This document shows, one piece after another, positions 19,881 through 29,328 of a DNA stretch of 64,000 nt. Under the pieces are notes generated by a model, which was not told the DNA's origin, ran no database searches, and saw nothing but the letters and a program-made list of their open reading frames with translations. Within the stretch, counting starts at the first letter, position 1; each line of letters opens with the position of its first letter. A program made the translations under genes and the position numbers. This DNA comes from Candidatus Protochlamydia sp. (GTDB lineage Bacteria; Chlamydiota; Chlamydiia; Chlamydiales; Parachlamydiaceae): assembly GCA_013695355.1 (NCBI GenBank), contig JACDAQ010000014.1, forward strand, positions 1 to 64,000, in the 5' to 3' direction.

Positions 19881-20880
19881 AGCGGACCTTTTCCCCGTTA
19901 TTGATTAATAATGACTCCGCTACCTTATCATGAATAAAAGCTTCGTTTTTTGAAATAAATTTAAGCCTCCCAAAACAGGCCCTAAATTGTTCAAGGTGGT
20001 CGTTGGAGAGTAAGTATTCGTTTTCCTCGGTCAGCAGTTCATCTGTCTTTCGAATTTGGACGAGTGCGCTATTTTTTACTGTTCTTATGCTGTTCGTGGG
20101 AGCGGTCAACAAAGGTCCGCCGTCGAAGCTGTCAATTTCTCCCTTGAATACGAATCCTTCGTTTACCAACATATGCAGGGCGGGCTTAGTGCTTTCATGC
20201 GTTTTTCCAATGACTCCCTGAACATTTTTGGGTAAGAGGTCGATATAGAGGGGGAATTTGGGGAGGATCTCTTTGATGAATGTTCTATCCTGATCGATCT
20301 GCGCCATAAGTTCCACAAATGACAGTCGGCAAAAATGTCTTCCGATCTCTTCCCAAAAAGGGGAGATTTGGCGCTGATCAATCACGCCCCTGAGTTCAGC
20401 AAGTATTTTTTTTTCAAAACGATTTTTATGGGCTGCTATAAAGAGAAAACGGCTTAAAGACAGCAGCCGTCCCTGTCCGCTATGTCTAAAGGTAGGTTGC
20501 AAATAAAGAGAGCAGATCTCTGAGGACTTTTCGGACCTTGTAACGACCCTTAATACTTTCATTTCCTTTGGGGCGGAAATGTGTGACGCATTGGTTGAAA
20601 TGTTCTCTATTTTATAAAAAGAGGACTGTTCAGTCCGGTTTTGAGCAAGGATGCCGCAGATCCCTCCAATACGGGAGGTTGTGAGATCTTCCAGCACAAA
20701 GTAATATTCTTCAGAGGCAGGCCACTTAACTTCTTTGATAAAAGAATTTTCTGAGAGAATAATTTTTTCTTCGAGTTTACCCCGGTCACGTGAGAGACTT
20801 GTGATCCCAAGCATGGACTCGAAAGAAAACTCAGCGAAAATGCCAAGGTCCTTTTTAGCTATCGGTCGGATGATAATCAT
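19855..20880 (-). CDS. astA: Arginine N-succinyltransferase AstA
   Basis: A 341-residue enzyme transferring succinyl from succinyl-CoA to the alpha-amino group of arginine (AST step 1); the E. coli enzyme is similar in length. It opens with MIIIRPIAKKDLGIFAEF and contains the AstA-typical runs SSEICSLYLQPTFRHSGQGR and LSRFLFIAAHK (acetyl-CoA-type GNAT fold) and FDGGPLLTAP. The ATG overlaps the upstream aminotransferase stop as ATGA (20877-20880), so the genes are translationally coupled. Confidence 0.93.
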   Translation of the reverse strand: MIIIRPIAKKDLGIFAEFSFESMLGITSLSRDRGKLEEKIILSENSFIKEVKWPASEEYYFVLEDLTTSRIGGICGILAQNRTEQSSFYKIENISTNASHISAPKEMKVLRVVTRSEKSSEICSLYLQPTFRHSGQGRLLSLSRFLFIAAHKNRFEKKILAELRGVIDQRQISPFWEEIGRHFCRLSFVELMAQIDQDRTFIKEILPKFPLYIDLLPKNVQGVIGKTHESTKPALHMLVNEGFVFKGEIDSFDGGPLLTAPTNSIRTVKNSALVQIRKTDELLTEENEYLLSNDHLEQFRACFGRLKFISKNEAFIHDKVAESLLINNGEKVRYVSIHSLN

Positions 20881-22274
20881 AAGACATCCTTTTTTAAACG
20901 ATGCTCAATAATTACTTTTTCAACTATACCCATTACTTTTCCTACATCCTCTGGAGTGATGCATCCTATAGGAATTAAAAAACGCACCCTGGTAGGGTGT
21001 GAGCCTGCAATAAAACTGATAACACCTTCATGGAACAGGTCATGGACAAAACGGCTGACCCGGTTGAATTCCCCGTCGAACGGCGTAAATGCGATCATGC
21101 TGCCGATTCCAAATGGCCCTTGGATGGTCCCGGGATAACGAGTTTGCAGCTCTTCAAAATAAGTGACAAATAAATTATGGATCCTTGAAATCTTCCCTTC
21201 GGGGCCGAAATAACCCCCATTCAGCAGCTGGTGAATGATATAATGACCTGCCTGCAAAGCTGTTGTACTGCCTGTAAAAGTTTGGCTTAAGAGGCCAGGC
21301 TGAGGCTTGAAATCCGATCTGAATAAAGTTGCACATATTTGGGAAAGCTTTCCAATTGAAACGATATCGACAAATTTATCAAGTTTATAATGCTGATAGG
21401 CAAACAGCTCCAGGGTCCTTCCGAAGGTTTGTACTTCATCCACAAAAATCGCTATCCCGTGCTCTCGCACCAGAGCCATTATCGTAGTAAAGAATTCTCT
21501 ACTGCCTGCATTAACCCCCCCCTCTCCCTGGACAAGTTCAAAGCACATGACTGCATGCTGTCCAGGATATCGGGCGAGATGTTTTTTTAATGCTTCGACA
21601 GTATAACGGACGCTGCGTTCAGGCTCATCATCATTGTAAAAAGGGATGTAATCCACCTGAATTGAAGGGGGTAACCCTTGCCTGAATGAGGGTTTATCGG
21701 TGAGGTTGGACAAAGTGAGCGATCTTCCCAAAAAACATTTATCAAAGGCGAGGATTCGATTGGCGGGAAATTTTTTTTGAAAGGCAATTTTTAAAGCATT
21801 TTCATTGGCCATCGCACCCGAGGAAGATAAAAAACAATGGTCCATTTTAGAAGATTGCAGCAAAGAGGTAGTGATATGAAAGGCTTCGATCCCTTGTTGC
21901 AGATGCCCTTGCATGACAGTGTCGTTAAGAGCTGCATTGATAGTGGTTGATATCATATCGGGATGGCTATGACCCCAGTAATGTGGGCCAATCCCGCTGA
22001 TCATATCATATTTTACACTCCCGTCCATTAGCTCGACCAAAGGGCCATTCCCCAGCCCGCTTGCCAAATAAGGGAAAAATAGCTTTCCTCCCCGCATTTC
22101 ATTGAAGCTGACTTGAATATCATGATAAAGAAGGGCCAAAGAAGGGTGGGGGGGCCTTACTTCTGTTAATTGAGATTGATGCTCTTTCAAAGCATCTAAA
22201 ATCAATTTTTTGGCTTCTGAAATTCTCCAATCCTTTTTGAACTTGTTGAAATTAAGCAGATCGGAATCAAACAT
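20877..22274 (-). CDS. Class III PLP aminotransferase, probable AstC substitute
   Basis: 465 residues if started at 22274 (MFDSDLLNFNKFKKDW). This lies one base after the upstream stop and avoids a 45-residue extension that would overlap the M20 gene. Class III features are the PLP-stacking region SSSGAMANENALKIA, the cofactor Asp in FVDEVQTFGRT, the candidate PLP-Lys in IVSIGKLSQ and the FTGSTTALQA phosphate-contact loop. The Lys context (GK-x-x-Q) is nearer to lysine epsilon-aminotransferases than to ordinary ArgD/AstC, which read KALGGG. From its place between M20 and astA it most likely transaminates succinylornithine; that is inference. Confidence 0.8.
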   Translation of the reverse strand: MFDSDLLNFNKFKKDWRISEAKKLILDALKEHQSQLTEVRPPHPSLALLYHDIQVSFNEMRGGKLFFPYLASGLGNGPLVELMDGSVKYDMISGIGPHYWGHSHPDMISTTINAALNDTVMQGHLQQGIEAFHITTSLLQSSKMDHCFLSSSGAMANENALKIAFQKKFPANRILAFDKCFLGRSLTLSNLTDKPSFRQGLPPSIQVDYIPFYNDDEPERSVRYTVEALKKHLARYPGQHAVMCFELVQGEGGVNAGSREFFTTIMALVREHGIAIFVDEVQTFGRTLELFAYQHYKLDKFVDIVSIGKLSQICATLFRSDFKPQPGLLSQTFTGSTTALQAGHYIIHQLLNGGYFGPEGKISRIHNLFVTYFEELQTRYPGTIQGPFGIGSMIAFTPFDGEFNRVSRFVHDLFHEGVISFIAGSHPTRVRFLIPIGCITPEDVGKVMGIVEKVIIEHRLKKDVL

Positions 22275-22275
22275 T

Positions 22276-23493
22276 TTAAACCTTAGGGAATGTGATTTCT
22301 CTTGAAGCAATTTTAAATAAAAATAAGGCTGCAAGCTGGGCGCGATAGACAAGGCTTGGAAGATATATATATTCATTATGAGTATGCATCTTTCCTCCCA
22401 TTGCTCCAATCGAATCTAGTGTAGGCAAGCCAGATCCTGCCAAAATATTGCCGTCACATACCCCTCCCGTATCTCGAAGGTGGAAGGGGAGCTTAAGCTG
22501 CTCAGCGCAGCTGCCGTAAAGCTTGAAGAGAAGCTCAGTTTTGGCATCAAATGGTTTTGGCATCCGGTAGGCATCGTTATGTAAAAAAATTTGAATCCCT
22601 TCCCTTTTTTGACACTGCTCCACAATAGCTTCAAGCTGATGCTTAAAAGATAATATCTTTTTTTCTTCCGCACTTCGAATATTCAAACGCAAAGCAGCGT
22701 GCTCAGGAACAATATTGACCGGCCCCCCCCCTTCCACATAGCCTACATTGGCAATCAGCCCTTCGGTCTGACCTAGTTTTTCAATTTTTTGAATAAATTC
22801 TGCTAAGGCATAAATTGCGTGGCTGCCGGATGCAAAATCTCTTCCTACATGGGCAGAACGCCCTTTGATAATTATCATATAGGTTGAAGAACCCTTTCTC
22901 GAGCTGACAAAAGCACCATCGGGAAAGGAAGGCTCAAAAATTAACCCGAAATGATTTCTTTTAGCAGCTTCTTCAAATAAGGGGGCCGATCCTGGCGATC
23001 CGATTTCTTCGTCGGGATTGATTAATATTTCCCAACCAATATGCTCGGCAAGGTGGGATTGCTCAAGGGCGGCCAGAGCCATAAGTAGTATAGCCAACCC
23101 TCCTTTCATATCAGTCACTCCGGGCCCAATCCATGAATCGCTGTCTTTTTCTATAATTTTTTGAAAAGGACTTGAAGGGGGAAAAACCGTATCAATGTGC
23201 CCCCCTAAAAAAATTTGGATAGGAGCTAATGGGCGCTTGCGTATGTGCAAGGCAGGGCCAAGTGGTTGTTCGTTACTCTCGCCTGTGGTTGTGATAGTTT
23301 TGTAGGGAGCCAGTGGAATTAGGGTATGAGTTCCATTTAGCTGGGTGAAGTCAGCCTCAACTTTTCCTAATAATTCTGCTATTCCTGTTAAATGAGTAGA
23401 AAAAGAATTTATTTCGCTCCATTTTTTGACAAGTTCCTGCATGTAGGCGGACTTGCTTTCAATCCAATTTAAATGGTGAATAAATTTAAACAT
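22276..23493 (-). CDS. M20-family metallopeptidase/deacylase, possible AstE substitute
   Basis: 405 residues, M20 (ArgE/DapE/CPG2-like) zinc hydrolase. Metal and catalytic motifs are GGHIDTVFP, GPGVTDMKGG, NPDEEIGSPG, FEPSFPDG and the C-terminal His in GKMHTHNEY; the dimerisation-domain signature GRSAHVGRDF is present. It is the first gene of the astCAD-like operon. AST pathways normally end with AstE, an M14-like succinylglutamate desuccinylase that is not in this window. An M20 enzyme could do the same amide hydrolysis, so a replacement is proposed. Acylase or dipeptidase activity on other substrates is the alternative. Confidence 0.8.
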   Translation of the reverse strand: MFKFIHHLNWIESKSAYMQELVKKWSEINSFSTHLTGIAELLGKVEADFTQLNGTHTLIPLAPYKTITTTGESNEQPLGPALHIRKRPLAPIQIFLGGHIDTVFPPSSPFQKIIEKDSDSWIGPGVTDMKGGLAILLMALAALEQSHLAEHIGWEILINPDEEIGSPGSAPLFEEAAKRNHFGLIFEPSFPDGAFVSSRKGSSTYMIIIKGRSAHVGRDFASGSHAIYALAEFIQKIEKLGQTEGLIANVGYVEGGGPVNIVPEHAALRLNIRSAEEKKILSFKHQLEAIVEQCQKREGIQIFLHNDAYRMPKPFDAKTELLFKLYGSCAEQLKLPFHLRDTGGVCDGNILAGSGLPTLDSIGAMGGKMHTHNEYIYLPSLVYRAQLAALFLFKIASREITFPKV

Positions 23494-23870
23494 TGGCCAA
23501 CCGACCCCATAAAAATTTAGTGCCTATGAGCTTGTTTAAATTATAACCCAAAGACGCTGAGGCAAAGAAAAACAATTAAACCACAACACATGAAAGCATT
23601 AAGAATTTGGTCATATTTTTAAAAAATTGACCTAACATTTATATCTTTGGATCGATTTTTTTTATCATCAATTTGTTACTTATATGTTCTATTTACTCTA
23701 TAGCGATAAAAAAGTGTTTTGACAATATCTTTGTATCGAATTTTAACTTTTGCAACTCGTTCTGGAAATTAATGATTTGATCCGGTAATGTGTCGATTTT
23801 ATGAATTAGTATGATTTAAGGCCCTTTGGCAACTTGTGAATCATCTTAAAAAAAAACCTTCAGGAGATAT
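23494..23870. other. Non-coding gap
   Basis: 377 bases, AT-rich, between the divergent M20 gene and the small gene at 23871. No open frame worth calling, no clear hairpin and no convincing promoter pair was seen; it presumably holds the promoters of both flanking genes. Confidence 0.4.
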
Positions 23871-24083
23871 ATGAATAGGAGAAGTCGGAATCACTTACAA
23901 GAGACTTTAACGAGAAAAACCTCTTGCTACGTGTTAATTACTTGTGGTGAACCTTCCAAGGATGGGGAAATGCAGGTGAAAATGACTTATCAGGGGGATG
24001 CTGCTCTTGCTTCCTTTCTTATTCAAGGCGCTCAAACATATATTGACACGGAAGAAGATTTTTCAGAGGCCATCATAAACTAA
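23871..24083 (+). CDS. Small unknown protein, 70 residues
   Basis: No family recognised. A strong AGGAG lies 4-5 nt before the ATG, which makes it a believable gene despite its length. The product has a basic N-terminus (MNRRSRNH) and an acidic C-terminal half with no membrane segment. It is followed 20 nt later by the inverted-repeat element at 24102. Confidence 0.6.
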   Translation: MNRRSRNHLQETLTRKTSCYVLITCGEPSKDGEMQVKMTYQGDAALASFLIQGAQTYIDTEEDFSEAIIN

Positions 24084-24101
24084 TTCTTACTTTGAGTGAT
24101 G

Positions 24102-24293
24102 CCCAAGTGAATTCTATTTATACCCAAGTGAATTCAAAAATGGAAATTTGGACTGCTTCAAAGCCCCGGGGTTGGCGTATCTAAAACGACCCAATATTAT
24201 AATATGGGGTCGTTTTAGATCCGTCAACCGCGGGAACTTTCAAGCTAGTCCAAATCCAATTTTTGAGTTCACTTGGGTATAATTCGCTTGGGG
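24102..24293. repeat. Long inverted repeat, MITE-like element
   Basis: Two arms of about 80 bases are inverted copies of each other (roughly 85% by eye). They begin TATACCCAAGTGAA at 24119 and end with the complement at 24281. The centre is a near-perfect hairpin (TCTAAAACGACCC against GGGTCGTTTTAGA). Outside the arms, partial extra copies of the tip (CCCAAGTGAATT at 24104; its complement near 24281-24293) suggest nested ends. There is no coding capacity. A diverged relative is at 27047-27203. Confidence 0.8.
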
Positions 24294-24342
24294 TAGAGAT
24301 GATTAAAACTTTGTCTTACTGATATTCATTGTTAACAAAGCA

Positions 24343-25449
24343 CTAGTTTGGCTTTAGCATTTGAAAATTAGTCACTAGTTTATAAAAATCTGCTTTCACT
24401 GTCTCTCCCTTATCAGAAGGTCCCCAAAGTTCCACTCGGTAAATGGTATCCCCATTCTCAAAAAAAGCCACCCAGCCAAGGTCATCCTTTTCCTTTAGTG
24501 ATACGTAAATAGCTTCTTGACCCAGAACAGTTTTAATGGTCCCTTTGCCTGTTACTTTTGTTTCAGGAAGAAAAGTTTTATAAATTTCAGTATACCTTTT
24601 TCTAAGCTTCTTTTTAAGTTTTGCTGCAGGATCTTTTTTTCTATGAAAAGCTACTCCGCCATAAATTGTGTTATGCCTATCAGAGAATACTAAGGATATG
24701 ACATAAGGATAAGTTTCATCAAAATCCGTCTCTTGAATGTCTTGTTCTTCTATAAGCCATTCTTTAGGAAGCGAAATAGAATAGCCCACATTTGCATTGT
24801 CAATTGAGCGGTTGTTCGTTTCATAGGTCAGCTTTTTGTCACCTTCAAAAACTTCTTTTTTACCAAAAGCAAGCCATTTTCCTTCTTGATTGGAACGGGG
24901 CTCCCCTGCCAAATACATCAATTTAAGCCTTTCAAGCCAATCGTTTTTATTTTTTTTAAATGTCTCAGGATCTTTTGTTGAATAACGAACAAAATACAGT
25001 GAATTGCCTCCCTTTATTACTCTCCCTAGATTAAATTCGTCATGTGTAATAACCGCCTCTTTAGGCCGGACGCCCTTTCCAGTAAAAATAAAGGAGCTTT
25101 CAAAGATATTCAGATTTTTAGGCTCAAACTTTTCGAAAATTAGCAGCTGATCCTCAGAAACGTGTTTTTTAAAAGCCTTTTCTAAATTTGAGGCGAATTC
25201 CCCCTCAGGTAGGTGAAGATCATTGAATTTTTGGACTGTAAATAATTCTTTCCAATTCATGATATCTTCTTCTTCTGGAATCATTTCCACAAGGCTTTGT
25301 TCGCTGTTTGATTCTTGGAATCCAATTTTCCAATTTCTTTCATCCATCGGGGCGTAAAGCTTTTCCTCCGTGTCTGCATAAAGGCTGAAATGCATTATGA
25401 AGATAAAAAAAGCCCAAAAACGAATACGAGATGAAAGATAAAAGGTCAT
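24343..25449 (-). CDS. Secreted protein of unknown function
   Basis: 368 residues with a clear N-terminal signal peptide (basic start, hydrophobic core FWAFFIFIMHFSL, cleavage near YADTEE), so it is probably periplasmic or surface-exposed. The C-terminal third (YSISLPKEWLIEEQ onwards) reads like a beta-rich PsbP-type fold with an amphipathic strand pattern, but this is only an impression. The start has GGAG 7 nt upstream. Monocistronic by position and divergent from mgtE. Confidence 0.6.
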   Translation of the reverse strand: MTFYLSSRIRFWAFFIFIMHFSLYADTEEKLYAPMDERNWKIGFQESNSEQSLVEMIPEEEDIMNWKELFTVQKFNDLHLPEGEFASNLEKAFKKHVSEDQLLIFEKFEPKNLNIFESSFIFTGKGVRPKEAVITHDEFNLGRVIKGGNSLYFVRYSTKDPETFKKNKNDWLERLKLMYLAGEPRSNQEGKWLAFGKKEVFEGDKKLTYETNNRSIDNANVGYSISLPKEWLIEEQDIQETDFDETYPYVISLVFSDRHNTIYGGVAFHRKKDPAAKLKKKLRKRYTEIYKTFLPETKVTGKGTIKTVLGQEAIYVSLKEKDDLGWVAFFENGDTIYRVELWGPSDKGETVKADFYKLVTNFQMLKPN

Positions 25450-25637
25450 ATAAAATCTCCTAATTTGTCATGACCGCATAATAATAAAATATTTTTTAGT
25501 TTGCAAGAAGCATAAATATTATCCAATCTGAGAGATCGCAAGAGTGTCTCAGTGGTAATGAAGGTTGCAAATAAAAAAAAAAGTGTTAAATAACAAATAA
25601 AGTCCATTCTGTAAATTTTAACTTTGAAGGGGGAAAA

Positions 25638-27038
25638 ATGACCCATTATGACTATGAAAATCTACAGGATAAGGATTCCGAAATTATTTCTGAATTAATT
25701 GATGAACTCGATCATGAACAGCTTCAAAAAACATTAAAAACAATTCCTGCATTTAAAATAGCCGCGCTGATATCTGAGCAGGGCGAAGAAAGGCAGGCAT
25801 TCATTTTTCGAACCCTTGAGCTACCACTTTCTTTTGAAGTATTCGATTTTTTATCTCTCCGTATTCAAAAAAACCTTTTAAGCTCAATTCCAAATACCCA
25901 TACGGCTTATTTACTCAATGAATTATCTCCTGATGACCGTACCGCTTTTTTGCAAGGAATGCCTGGTGAAAAGATCAATGAACTTATAAAATATCTTCCT
26001 CATGAAGAGAGGGCGGAAACCCTTACACTTTTAGGCTATCCCGAAGGAAGCGTGGGGCGCTTAATGACCCCTGATTACATCGCCATTCAACCAGAATGGA
26101 CCATACAAGCAGTATTAGACTATTTGGTTGAGTATGGGCATGACAGCGAAACAATTAGTTTAGTCTATGTGGTTGATGAGCAAGGAAAATTGCTGGATGA
26201 TATTAAGCTGAGGGATTTTCTTTTTGTCCCGCGCAATCAGCAGGTAAGTAGTTTAATGGATGGGCAATACGTCGCTTTATCCGTAGATAACAATGATGAG
26301 CAAGCGATCAGCGAATTTCTACATTTTGACCGTGTCGCTTTGCCTGTGACTGATCAGCGAGGGATTCTACTTGGTATTGTGACCATTGACGATATTCTTA
26401 GACTATCAGATAAAGAGGCGACTGAAGATATTCAAAAAATGGGGGGACAGGAAGCGTTGGACGAACCCTATATGGAAACTCCTTTTTTGAGTTTGATGAA
26501 AAAAAGAGCGGGTTGGCTCGTCATCCTTTTTGTAGGTGAAATGCTGACTGCAACTGCTTTAGCTTATTTTGAAAATGAAATTGCAGCCGCTGTGGTCCTT
26601 GCCCTTTTTTTACCATTGATTATTTCAAGCGGTGGAAATGCAGGAGGGCAGGCCACAACCCTTATTGTTCGAGCTCTGGCTTTAGGCGAGGTGCGTCCGC
26701 GGGATTGGTGGAGGGTAATGCGAAGAGAAATGGCAGCCGGTGTGTTTTTGGGATTAATTTTAGGGATCGTCGGATTTACAAGGATCGCTATATGGAGCCA
26801 ATTTTCGAACATTTATGGCGAGCATTGGATTTTAATCGGGTTTACCATTTTTTTCTCTTTGGTGGGCGTTGTCATATGGGGAACTCTTACCGGAGCTTTG
26901 TTTCCCATTCTGCTGCGTGCTTTAGGAATAGATCCTGCCACCTCATCCGCTCCCTTTGTAGCGACCGTGGTTGACGTAATCGGTATAGTTATTTATTTTT
27001 TAATAGCGAGCATCATCTTAAGCGGAACGGTGCTTTGA
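25638..27038 (+). CDS. mgtE: Magnesium transporter MgtE
   Basis: 466 residues in the MgtE layout. An N-terminal helical superfamily domain (about 10-130; LPHEERAETLTLLGYPEGS leading to VGRLMTPDYIAI) is followed by two CBS domains (about 135-260). Five membrane helices (about 285-466) contain LPLIISSGGNAGGQ and the Asp-bearing pore-end segment VVDVIGIVIYFLIA. It moves Mg2+ across the inner membrane and is normally closed by Mg2+ binding to the N and CBS domains. AAGGGGG lies just before the ATG. Confidence 0.95.
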   Translation: MTHYDYENLQDKDSEIISELIDELDHEQLQKTLKTIPAFKIAALISEQGEERQAFIFRTLELPLSFEVFDFLSLRIQKNLLSSIPNTHTAYLLNELSPDDRTAFLQGMPGEKINELIKYLPHEERAETLTLLGYPEGSVGRLMTPDYIAIQPEWTIQAVLDYLVEYGHDSETISLVYVVDEQGKLLDDIKLRDFLFVPRNQQVSSLMDGQYVALSVDNNDEQAISEFLHFDRVALPVTDQRGILLGIVTIDDILRLSDKEATEDIQKMGGQEALDEPYMETPFLSLMKKRAGWLVILFVGEMLTATALAYFENEIAAAVVLALFLPLIISSGGNAGGQATTLIVRALALGEVRPRDWWRVMRREMAAGVFLGLILGIVGFTRIAIWSQFSNIYGEHWILIGFTIFFSLVGVVIWGTLTGALFPILLRALGIDPATSSAPFVATVVDVIGIVIYFLIASIILSGTVL

Positions 27039-27046
27039 TTTTATAT

Positions 27047-27203
27047 TATACCCAAATGATCACAATTGGAGACTAGCGCGAAAGCCCACGCGGTGACGGA
27101 TATTGAACAGGTTCTCAAATCACCCTTATTATATTTAGATATGCCAACCCCGGAGCTTTGACACAGCCCAAATTATAATTTGTGAATTTACTTGGATGTA
27201 TTT
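27047..27203. repeat. Diverged copy of the inverted-repeat element
   Basis: It begins TATACCCAAATGA and ends with the loose complement TTACTTGGATGTAT. Interior runs (GACTAGCGCGAAAG and CGCGGTGACGGAT) correspond to the right arm of the 24102-24293 element. The arms pair much less well than in that copy, so it is an old or recombined member. It lies between mgtE and the symporter gene. Confidence 0.65.
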
Positions 27204-27279
27204 TACCAAATTGAGTTAAAACAATTGCTAAAAAAAATGAATAATGTGAAAATAGTAATAAAATTTTGATGGTTTATTC

Positions 27280-28746
27280 ATGTTCTTAGCAATAATCTTG
27301 TATTTTAGTTTACTCACTGGAATAGTATTATGGTCTTCCAGAAAAGTGAAGACATCTTCCGATTTTATCATTGGGGACCGTTCTCTGAATTTCTGGCTAA
27401 CAGCCATGGCAGCTCATGCAAGCGACATGGGCAGTTGGTTATTCATGGCCTATCCCTCATTAATTTTTGCAGGGGGCCTGTTCAATTCCTGGATTGCCAT
27501 TGGGCTTGTGGTCTGCATGTGGCTGAACTGGCAGTTTGTTGCTAAAAAATTCCGCACGCTGACCGGTAAATGGAATTGTTCCACTTTTTCGTCCTTCCTT
27601 CATCATCGCTATGAAGACCATTCCGGACTGCTGCAAATGTTTTCCGCATTATTCTGTTTTGTTTTCTATGTTGTTTATTTATGCGCGCACCTTACAGGCC
27701 TAGGTATTTTGGGTCAAACTTTGCTGGGACTAAGCTACTCAACTTCAATTTTTATTGGATTGAGCGTGGTAGTCATGTATGTCATTCTGGGTGGTTTTAT
27801 AACCTTGGCATGGATTGATCTGATCCAAGGATTATTTTTGCTGGCAGTTCTCTGTGCTGTCCCTTTTATCGTCATCGGCAAAGAAGGGGGGTGGAGCGAG
27901 GTTATGGGCCAGCTTGCGTCTAATGGGACAAATATGTCACTTTTGCCAGGAAGCGGCATTGAGGTCATTGCCATGTTAACCATGTTTTTCGGTTGGGGTT
28001 TAGGTTATTTCGGACAGCCTCATATCATTACAAAGTTTATGGGCATTAAGAATGCTGAAGAGATCTCAAAATCGAGGAATGTCGGTATTACCTGGATGAT
28101 TATTATGCTTGTGGCAGCTACTTTAGTTGGACTTTCAGGTGTAGTTTTCTTTAAGGATGGATTGCAGGATATCCAGATGGTTTTTATTGAAATGGTTAAA
28201 GAGACCTTCCATCCATTCACAGCCGGCCTGATTTTATGCGCCATTTTAGCAGCTACGATCAATGTGATGAGTTCGCAATTACTGATTTTAAGCTCTATTT
28301 TAACGGAAGATGTTTATAAAAGATTATTTAAAAATTCTTCTTTCTCGCAAAAACATTTATTGAATGTTTCGAGGATGTGGGTCTTTATTGCAGCTATCTT
28401 GGCATTTATTATTTCGTATCAAAAAATTAGCTCAATCAATGCGTTAGTGCAATATGCCTGGTCGGGACTGGGAGCTTCATTTGGGGCATTGATCCTGGTC
28501 GCTTTATATTCAAACAAAGTCAATAAATATGGCGCCATGGCTGCCATTATAGTGGGCGGTCTGACATCTGCTGTATGGCCTTATGCGAACACTTTTATCT
28601 CCATCCAAATAGATTCGCTTATACCAGGCTTTTGTTTAAGTCTGGCCAGTACGTTTGTAATCAGCTTTCTGACCAGCAAGAAAGCTGTTTGCCGTGGCCT
28701 GAATTTCGCAACTGAAAATTTTTCACTTAATGTGCAATCGGGATAA
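27280..28746 (+). CDS. Sodium:solute symporter, PutP-like
   Basis: 488 residues, SSS family, about 13 hydrophobic helices. Typical features are SDFIIGDRSLNFWLTAMAAHASDMGSWLF (residues 28-56; the segment around ASDMGSW resembles the Na+-site helix of PutP) and the long transmembrane C-terminal half containing ILAATINVMSSQLLILSSI. PutP-type proteins import proline or a similar solute with Na+; the substrate here is not proven. No strong ribosome-binding site is seen. It starts about 77 nt after the repeat element. Confidence 0.82.
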   Translation: MFLAIILYFSLLTGIVLWSSRKVKTSSDFIIGDRSLNFWLTAMAAHASDMGSWLFMAYPSLIFAGGLFNSWIAIGLVVCMWLNWQFVAKKFRTLTGKWNCSTFSSFLHHRYEDHSGLLQMFSALFCFVFYVVYLCAHLTGLGILGQTLLGLSYSTSIFIGLSVVVMYVILGGFITLAWIDLIQGLFLLAVLCAVPFIVIGKEGGWSEVMGQLASNGTNMSLLPGSGIEVIAMLTMFFGWGLGYFGQPHIITKFMGIKNAEEISKSRNVGITWMIIMLVAATLVGLSGVVFFKDGLQDIQMVFIEMVKETFHPFTAGLILCAILAATINVMSSQLLILSSILTEDVYKRLFKNSSFSQKHLLNVSRMWVFIAAILAFIISYQKISSINALVQYAWSGLGASFGALILVALYSNKVNKYGAMAAIIVGGLTSAVWPYANTFISIQIDSLIPGFCLSLASTFVISFLTSKKAVCRGLNFATENFSLNVQSG

Positions 28747-28789
28747 AGGTGTTTTTCATAAATTTTGTTACCCTAAATTTTTGAATACT

Positions 28790-29328
28790 ATGCAAAGCGA
28801 ATTTGTATTTTAAAAGATGTTTGTGCAAAATTAGAAGACAACAGAATCTCTATGTTGACAGGTTCTTTTGCTGCAAATTTTTATGCAGTCCCTACGTATG
28901 ACAAGAGATATAGATATTATCATTGAAATACTCCCAAAAGATGTTGATATAGTTCATCAAGCCTTCCAAAATGATTATTATATTGAAAAAGGCTTCAATC
29001 AATAAAGCTATTCACTATCAAAATATGTTTAATATTATTCACAATAATCTTTTTCTTAAAATAGATTTTATTATTCTTAAAAAGTAGTGAATACCGACAA
29101 AATGAATTTCAAAGAAAAAAAAAGATTCTTTTCAAGAATACAACAGTTTGGTTTGTATCACTTGAAAATCTTATTATTTCTAACTATATTGGGCGAAGGA
29201 TGGTCTATCAGAAATGCAACTGAAAGATGTTAAAATCTTTTGTTAGCTTCACAATCAATTGTTTTTCGTTATACCAAAAAATGGACAGAAAAATTAAATA
29301 TCTCTACCCTTTATGATAAGATTCAACC
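28790..29328 (+). pseudogene. Decayed nucleotidyltransferase-like gene
   Basis: Pieces in shifting frames spell KDVCAKLEDNRIS-MLTGSFAANFYAVPT, then after a frameshift TRDIDIIIEILPKDVD, then FNIIHNNLFLKIDFIILKK, then SLENLIISNYIG and a C-terminal WTEKLNISTLYDKI. This is the order of a DUF6036-type nucleotidyltransferase (TRDIDI metal site), often found beside a small partner gene. Several stops and frameshifts make it non-functional. Confidence 0.7.

Noticed and set aside
20877-22409. Longer start (22409) for the aminotransferase
   Set aside because: The extra 45 residues are read out of frame inside the M20 gene and do not resemble the family; the ATG at 22274 directly follows the M20 stop.
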